NCBI RefSeq assembly: GCF_024586455.1
Contig: NC_065921.1
Span: 496,001 to 560,000 of the forward strand
Reading direction: 5' to 3'
DNA: 64,000 bases
Source: Bactrocera neohumeralis
Taxonomy: Eukaryota; Arthropoda; Insecta; Diptera; Tephritidae
The notes below the pieces were generated by a model, which had not been told where the DNA came from, did no database searches, and saw only the letters and a list, made by a program, of their open reading frames with translations. This document shows, piece after piece, positions 60,002-64,000 of the stretch (position 1 is its first letter; each line of letters begins with the position of its first letter). A program made the position numbers and the translations under genes.

Positions 60002-60505
60002 TAGCCATGACAGACGAGCAAAATTAATGCGCCTTAAAAAACGCTAATGCGCATTGAAATTTTATGGTGACAGACGGCAGACTTGTGCATTTAGACAGCT
60101 GTTAGTGAAATTTGTTTACATATTTATTTAAAAAAAAAGTGAAATAAAAGTGTGCGAAAAAGTTAAGAATATTGGAAAAATGGATAGAAAACTGTGCGTT
60201 GTTTATTTTCTACAATCTAAAAATATTAAAATTTGTTTTTGTTAATATACTTGCACATAATTTAATTAGCAATATTAAAACTGTTTACCTCTGAAGCTGT
60301 AAACACAAACAAGGCGGCAGATTTCAAGCGACATCTGTCAAACAATAGCAAAAATCTGTCATATTTAACCAATGATGCCTACTAAATTCAGCCAAATGCA
60401 CGAAATTCTTGTGCATTACAAACTTGCATTCACATGGGTCAAATCCGCAAATAAATGTAACTTAAGCCCGCTAATGCATATTAGCGCTGTCGTCTGTCAG
60501 GGCTA
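60002..60505. mobile_element. Harbinger-like MITE
   Basis: The inverted ends tagccatgacagacga (60,002) and tcgtctgtcagggcta (ending 60,505) differ at one base. A TTA triplet flanks both sides (59,999-60,001 and 60,506-60,508), fitting a 3-bp TWA duplication as in PIF/Harbinger. Inner parts of both ends share aatgcgc/gcgctaat-like and gcattagcg motifs. The 504-bp body has no transposase, only a 20-odd codon frame (MDRKLCVVYFLQSKNIKI). Its ends differ from those of the 22,099 element, so it would need another family for mobility. Confidence 0.75.
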
Positions 60506-60508
60506 TTA

Positions 60509-61510
60509 TTATAGAAATATAGATATCAACCATTAGGAAAGGATTAACAGACCGGTCTTTACTGTATGAAAATATAAAAAACCGGAACTGCCGCCTTGCA
60601 AGTCAATTGTTACAGGAGTAAAAAGCCAGAAACTGAGAATTGAACTACATATGTATGTGTTCATACTAATCATGGTCTCTAGGATAACAGTAATTCGTAA
60701 ACTTATCCCAAAGCCCTTTTCAAAGCAAATGATAAGATTTTGATACTTATTTGAATAGTGCTGCACTTTTGGTTAGTTGGGTTGCTTACGCACATGGTTT
60801 TGTGGTCCCAACGATTGCAAATACATACAAACAGAAATAAATGAAACGATCACTAACTTAAATAAACGCTCAAATTCTGAACACGCACACATAATGAAAA
60901 TACAGTGATACCCATACATGCATATGTACATATGAATCTATGTATGTATGTATGTATGTACATTTTCAATTATGCTTTTATATGTTACACATTGAAAAGA
61001 GTAGCTTAGCGGTCACGAAGAAACCCCTCATTACTCGTATACTTGTATCCTACGGATCAATGCCAATATTACTTTTAAGTTCAACTAATTAAAGACTTTG
61101 TAGGGAATAAGGCGACATACAAATAGACAATTCATAGTCAACGATTATAGTTCACAAAGATTTTAAAAAACCTTAGGCTACAATCTGATAATGGAAACTA
61201 AAACCTGGAAAAATAAAGAATAATGCTTATTTTCATTGCAATGCGCCATCTTTGTGTTTCCTTTCCTTCCAACCATTGATTTTATATCAATATTCTCCGT
61301 TCGTAATTCTCTCACCTTCTATATCTGCCATTTTTATAAATACTATACTTGCATTGTTATCAACATTAATTTTTGTTTTTGTTCCTTCTTCTTATTTCGG
61401 TTTCATTGTTTATTTTACAGTTTCGTTGCTCCTATTTCGTTCATTATCAACGATAGATAAGACAAATATGCATATTGTTTTTTTTTACCGTGATTTAGTA
61501 CATATTAATA
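60509..61510. other. Sik3 intron sequence
   Basis: A (TATG)n run is at about 60,940-60,961. Two overlapping hydrophobic frames at 61,236-61,515 are not supported as genes. Confidence 0.4.
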
Positions 61511-62095
61511 AATAAGAAAGGGCTAAGTTCGGGTGTAACCGAACATTTTAGGGAGCCCGCAGAGTGAACTCTCCAAGCCGAACCGAACGTAAATGCGCTC
61601 GGATCGGCTCAGCTTTAAGCGTCCACGATGCCGGCACCTTACGATCTCGCAATTTGCAAGAATCAAATCCGAGGAAAATATGTTCCGAACGTCAATAATA
61701 TAATATAATATTATAATATGACAGATTGACCGATATTGGGGGCTTGAACACTTGTAGTTCGACTTTGAAAATGTTTGATCATAAAGTGACACAACTTATG
61801 CCGATTTATTCATTGATACTTGATTCGTAGTGATTTTTCCCACTTTCGTAGAGAATAATAGGAATATATGGGTGGCTTTATGTACTAACACTAATTGGTT
61901 AAAATTTGTCAAGTAGTTCATGAGATAAAGGGTTTCACCTAAATGTTGGCGGTGACACGCCCATAGTCCAAAGTTGACGCCCTTTTCTATAAAGCAATCT
62001 CGTAGCATCTTTATGTCTCTGCTGTATTTATTTATAGATTTACCGCACTTACAAGTTTTTAACAGAACCGTTATAAGGAGAGTGAGTGGAGTTAT
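61511..62095. repeat. Interspersed repeat A, rearranged copy
   Basis: It begins aagaaagggctaagttcggg and then tgtaaccgaacattttaggg, the best preserved form of that end here. Inside are ggcggtgacacgcccatagt and an ending like aaccgttataaggagagtga. A TA-rich run lies at 61,690-61,720. No coding sequence. Confidence 0.6.
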
Positions 62096-62401
62096 AATCC
62101 AAATTTACCCTTATTCACTGAATGGATAGGGTACCGTAAAAAAAATTTCACGTTGGATCACATACAATTTGTCAATCGCCCAAAAACAGTTATAAATTGG
62201 CCCTCACAGTATCCGCATCTTAACCTCAGGGTATTCTAAGGGGGTTGCCAAAGACTGATAAGTACACAAATAAATCATACATACGTATGTTGGAAAAAGT
62301 TTACAAACTCGAAGCATCCGTACCTCGAGGATTGCAAAAAATGTAAAAATTTAAGGGGGCTACCATAAAATATTAAAAGTTATTAAAATTGTACGTTTGT
62401 A

Positions 62402-62460
62402 TGCCCTGAACAGGGTGTATTTAGTTTGGCACGAATTTTTTAAACGAGAAAATATTATTA
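62402..62460 (+). repeat. Interspersed repeat B, short fragment
   Basis: It begins gccctgaacagggtgtattt then agtttggcacgaattttt, the same start as the 38,938 copy, and then loses similarity. Confidence 0.55.
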
Positions 62461-62529
62461 TAATATCATCCCTAGATATCGTTGTGTAATATTGTGTAGT
62501 ATGCTAGTATGCTAAGTACTGTAATTGTG

Positions 62530-62830
62530 ACAAAAAAGTACCAGGCTCTTGTAAATAAAATGCAAAATATTTAATTATTCAACAATATTTATTTTGTCGC
62601 CCTTAAAGTAATCCCCACCAGATGTAATACCATTATGCCAACAATATTTAACTCCTCGAAACACTTTTCGAAAGGAATTTTTTGGATGGCCTTCAGCTTC
62701 TTCAGCGAATTTTGTTTTATCTCTTTGATCGACTGAAAAGGGGTTACAGGAGCGGCAATTTCGGTTTGGGGAACAGGAAAAAAGCACATGGAGCCAAATC
62801 TGGTGAATACGGAGGTTGATCGATGCTATT
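62530..62830 (-). mobile_element. Mariner-type transposon, C-terminal remnant
   Basis: On the minus strand, in alternating frames, it reads QPPYSPDLAPCAFFLFPKPK, then SIKEIKQNSLKKLKAIQKIP, FEKCFEEL and SGGDYFKGDKINIVE, the C-terminal end of a mariner transposase (third catalytic Asp in SPDLAPC). Several frameshifts are present. The 3' side keeps a likely end, acaaaaaagtaccaggctct. The N-terminal two thirds are missing. It differs from the elements at 44,521 and 54,065. Confidence 0.78.
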
Positions 62831-62904
62831 CATAGAGTTTTACCTTAAGGGGCTATACCAGTGTCACACTTTCAAAACAATTTTTTTTTTTTGCTTTTTC
62901 AATA

Positions 62905-63780
62905 GTTGCGCCAATTGGATATTCCAAGCGATGCCAGGTCCTTCTCTACTTGATCCTTCCAACGGAGTGGAGCTCTTCCTTTTCCTCTGCTTCCCCCGGC
63001 GGGTACTGCGTCGAATAGAGCTGGAGTGTTTTCGTCCATTCGGACAACATGACCTAGCCAGCATAGCCGCTGTCTTTTAATTCGCAGAACTATGTCAATG
63101 TCGTCATATATCTCATACAGCTCATCGTTCCATCGAATGCGATATTCGCCGTGGCCAACGCGCAAAGGACCATAAATCTTTCGCAGAACTTTTCTCTCGA
63201 AAACTCGCAACGTCGACTATCAGTTGTTGTCATCGTTCAGGCCTCTTCACCATATAGCAGGACGGGAATTATGAGTGACTTATAGAGTTTGGTTTTTGTT
63301 CGTCGAGAGAGAACTTTGCTTCTCAATTGCCTACGCAGTCCGAAGTAGCACCTGTTGGCAAGAGTTATCCTGCGTTGGATTTCTAGGCTGACATTTTTGG
63401 TGGTGTTTATGCTGGTTCCAAGATAGACGAAATTATCTACGACTTCAAAGTTATGACTGTCAACAGTGACGTGAGAGCCAAGTCGCGAGTGCGACGACTA
63501 TTTGTTTGATGACAGGAGATATTTCGTCTTGCCCTCGTTCACTGCCAGACCCATTTGCATTGCTTCCTTGTCCAGTCTGGAGAAAGCGGAACTAACGGCG
63601 CGGGTGTTGAGGCCGATGATATCAATATCATCGGCATACGCCAGCAGCTGTACACTCTTATAAAAGATTGTACCTGCTCGATTAAGTTCTGCAGCTCGAA
63701 TTATTTTCTGCAGCAGCAGGTTGAAGAAGTCGTACGATAGGGAGTCAGTCGCCTTGTCTGTAACCTCGTTTGGTATCGAA
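62905..63780 (-). mobile_element. RTE-type retrotransposon fragment
   Basis: The minus strand aligns with the intact RTE protein from the FDTKR RT block down to DLASLGISNW, close to the 3' end. LRVFERKVLRKIYGPLRVGH and RWNDELYEIYDDIDIVLRIK are near-identical. A frameshift near 63,220 and others break it. The 5' half, 3' tail and target duplication are missing. It is much closer to the 12,449 copy than the 39,367 copy is. Confidence 0.9.
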
Positions 63781-63784
63781 CCCG

Positions 63785-64000
63785 AAAAACGACGACTGCT
63801 TCTACCTTCGGTTGCTATTGTTTAATGTACGCGGTTCAACTTTATTTGAATCATTGCTTACTGTGAATGGTACGGTGGGTGCAAGTTTTGGAGAAGTAAG
63901 CCAGCAATTACAATTGCTGGAACACGTTAATCACTGGAATGAAAATGAAGTTCGCACACTTTTCGCGATAATCATTTCGACATATCAGCCTTCAAATCCG
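63785..64000 (+). mobile_element. Helitron helicase (PIF1-like) fragment, runs off the window
   Basis: The plus strand reads CFYLRLLLFNVRGSTLFESL, then LTVNGTVGASFGEVSQQLQL, LEHVNHWNENEVRTLFAIII and STYQPSNP. This matches the start of the helicase domain in Helitron Rep/Hel proteins (FYLR.LL..VRG.TSF..LRTVNG....F.EAC..L.LLEND.HW). A short stretch between WNE and NEVR is deleted, yet the frame remains open to the edge. RepHel acts in rolling-circle transposition. The abutting RTE fragment may have replaced its upstream part. Confidence 0.82.

Noticed and set aside
62840..62900. ttaaggggctataccagtgt followed by poly-T, resembling a piggyBac-type end
   Set aside because: No partner end or second TTAA was found nearby; noted only as a possible solo end.

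Overview
This window is from a fly genome, most probably a tephritid fruit fly (Bactrocera/Zeugodacus/Ceratitis group). It is AT-rich. Its genes have short introns with GT-AG borders and are closest to Drosophila proteins (Edl/Mae, Sik3, UBXN6-like, CWF19L1-like). It is full of palindromic ATGT/TACA microsatellites and dispersed repeats of the kind I associate with tephritids. The genus call is inference; the splice structures and protein motifs are read directly from the sequence.

Layout. Positions 1-4,810 hold a compact block of three minus-strand genes: a CWF19L1-type splicing/debranching factor (3' end outside the window), a UBXN6-type p97/VCP cofactor, and a small one-pass membrane protein. 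The stop codon of the membrane protein lies only 28 nt upstream of the UBXN6 start, so the two may share a dicistronic mRNA. From 4,811 to 16,000 there are no convincing host genes. That stretch holds a foldback whose loop is a ribosomal stalk P-protein fragment, a decayed mariner, a Tc1-like element with IR/DR ends, and an intact full-length RTE-type retrotransposon (12,449-15,723) with a target-site duplication. A three-exon gene for an unrecognised membrane protein is at 16,053-16,897 (minus). edl/Mae, an ETS regulator with only a Pointed domain, is at 19,913-20,470 (minus). The first coding exon of the kinase gene Sik3 is at 58,288-58,446 (plus). The roughly 38 kb between edl and Sik3, and the Sik3 intron that runs off the right edge, contain transposon remains and no recognisable coding exon. 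They probably hold 5' UTR exons and regulatory DNA for these two divergently transcribed genes.

Mobile DNA. I recognise a rearranged PIF/Harbinger with both of its genes, a TTAA-flanked piggyBac-type element, a P-superfamily element with an 8-bp duplication and a THAP remnant, at least four mariner-type families, non-LTR fragments of RTE and jockey/I type, a Helitron helicase fragment at the right edge, two MITE-like elements, and many copies of a roughly 1-kb interspersed repeat with 13-bp inverted ends. One RTE copy could still be competent. Most of the rest are deletion derivatives or decayed.

How the genes relate. CWF19L1 acts in RNA processing and UBXN6 in p97-dependent protein and endolysosome quality control. 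Edl tunes receptor tyrosine kinase output at ETS factors, and Sik3 is an LKB1-activated metabolic kinase. No common pathway is implied. The edl-Sik3 neighbourhood looks like conserved dipteran microsynteny, though I could not check this.
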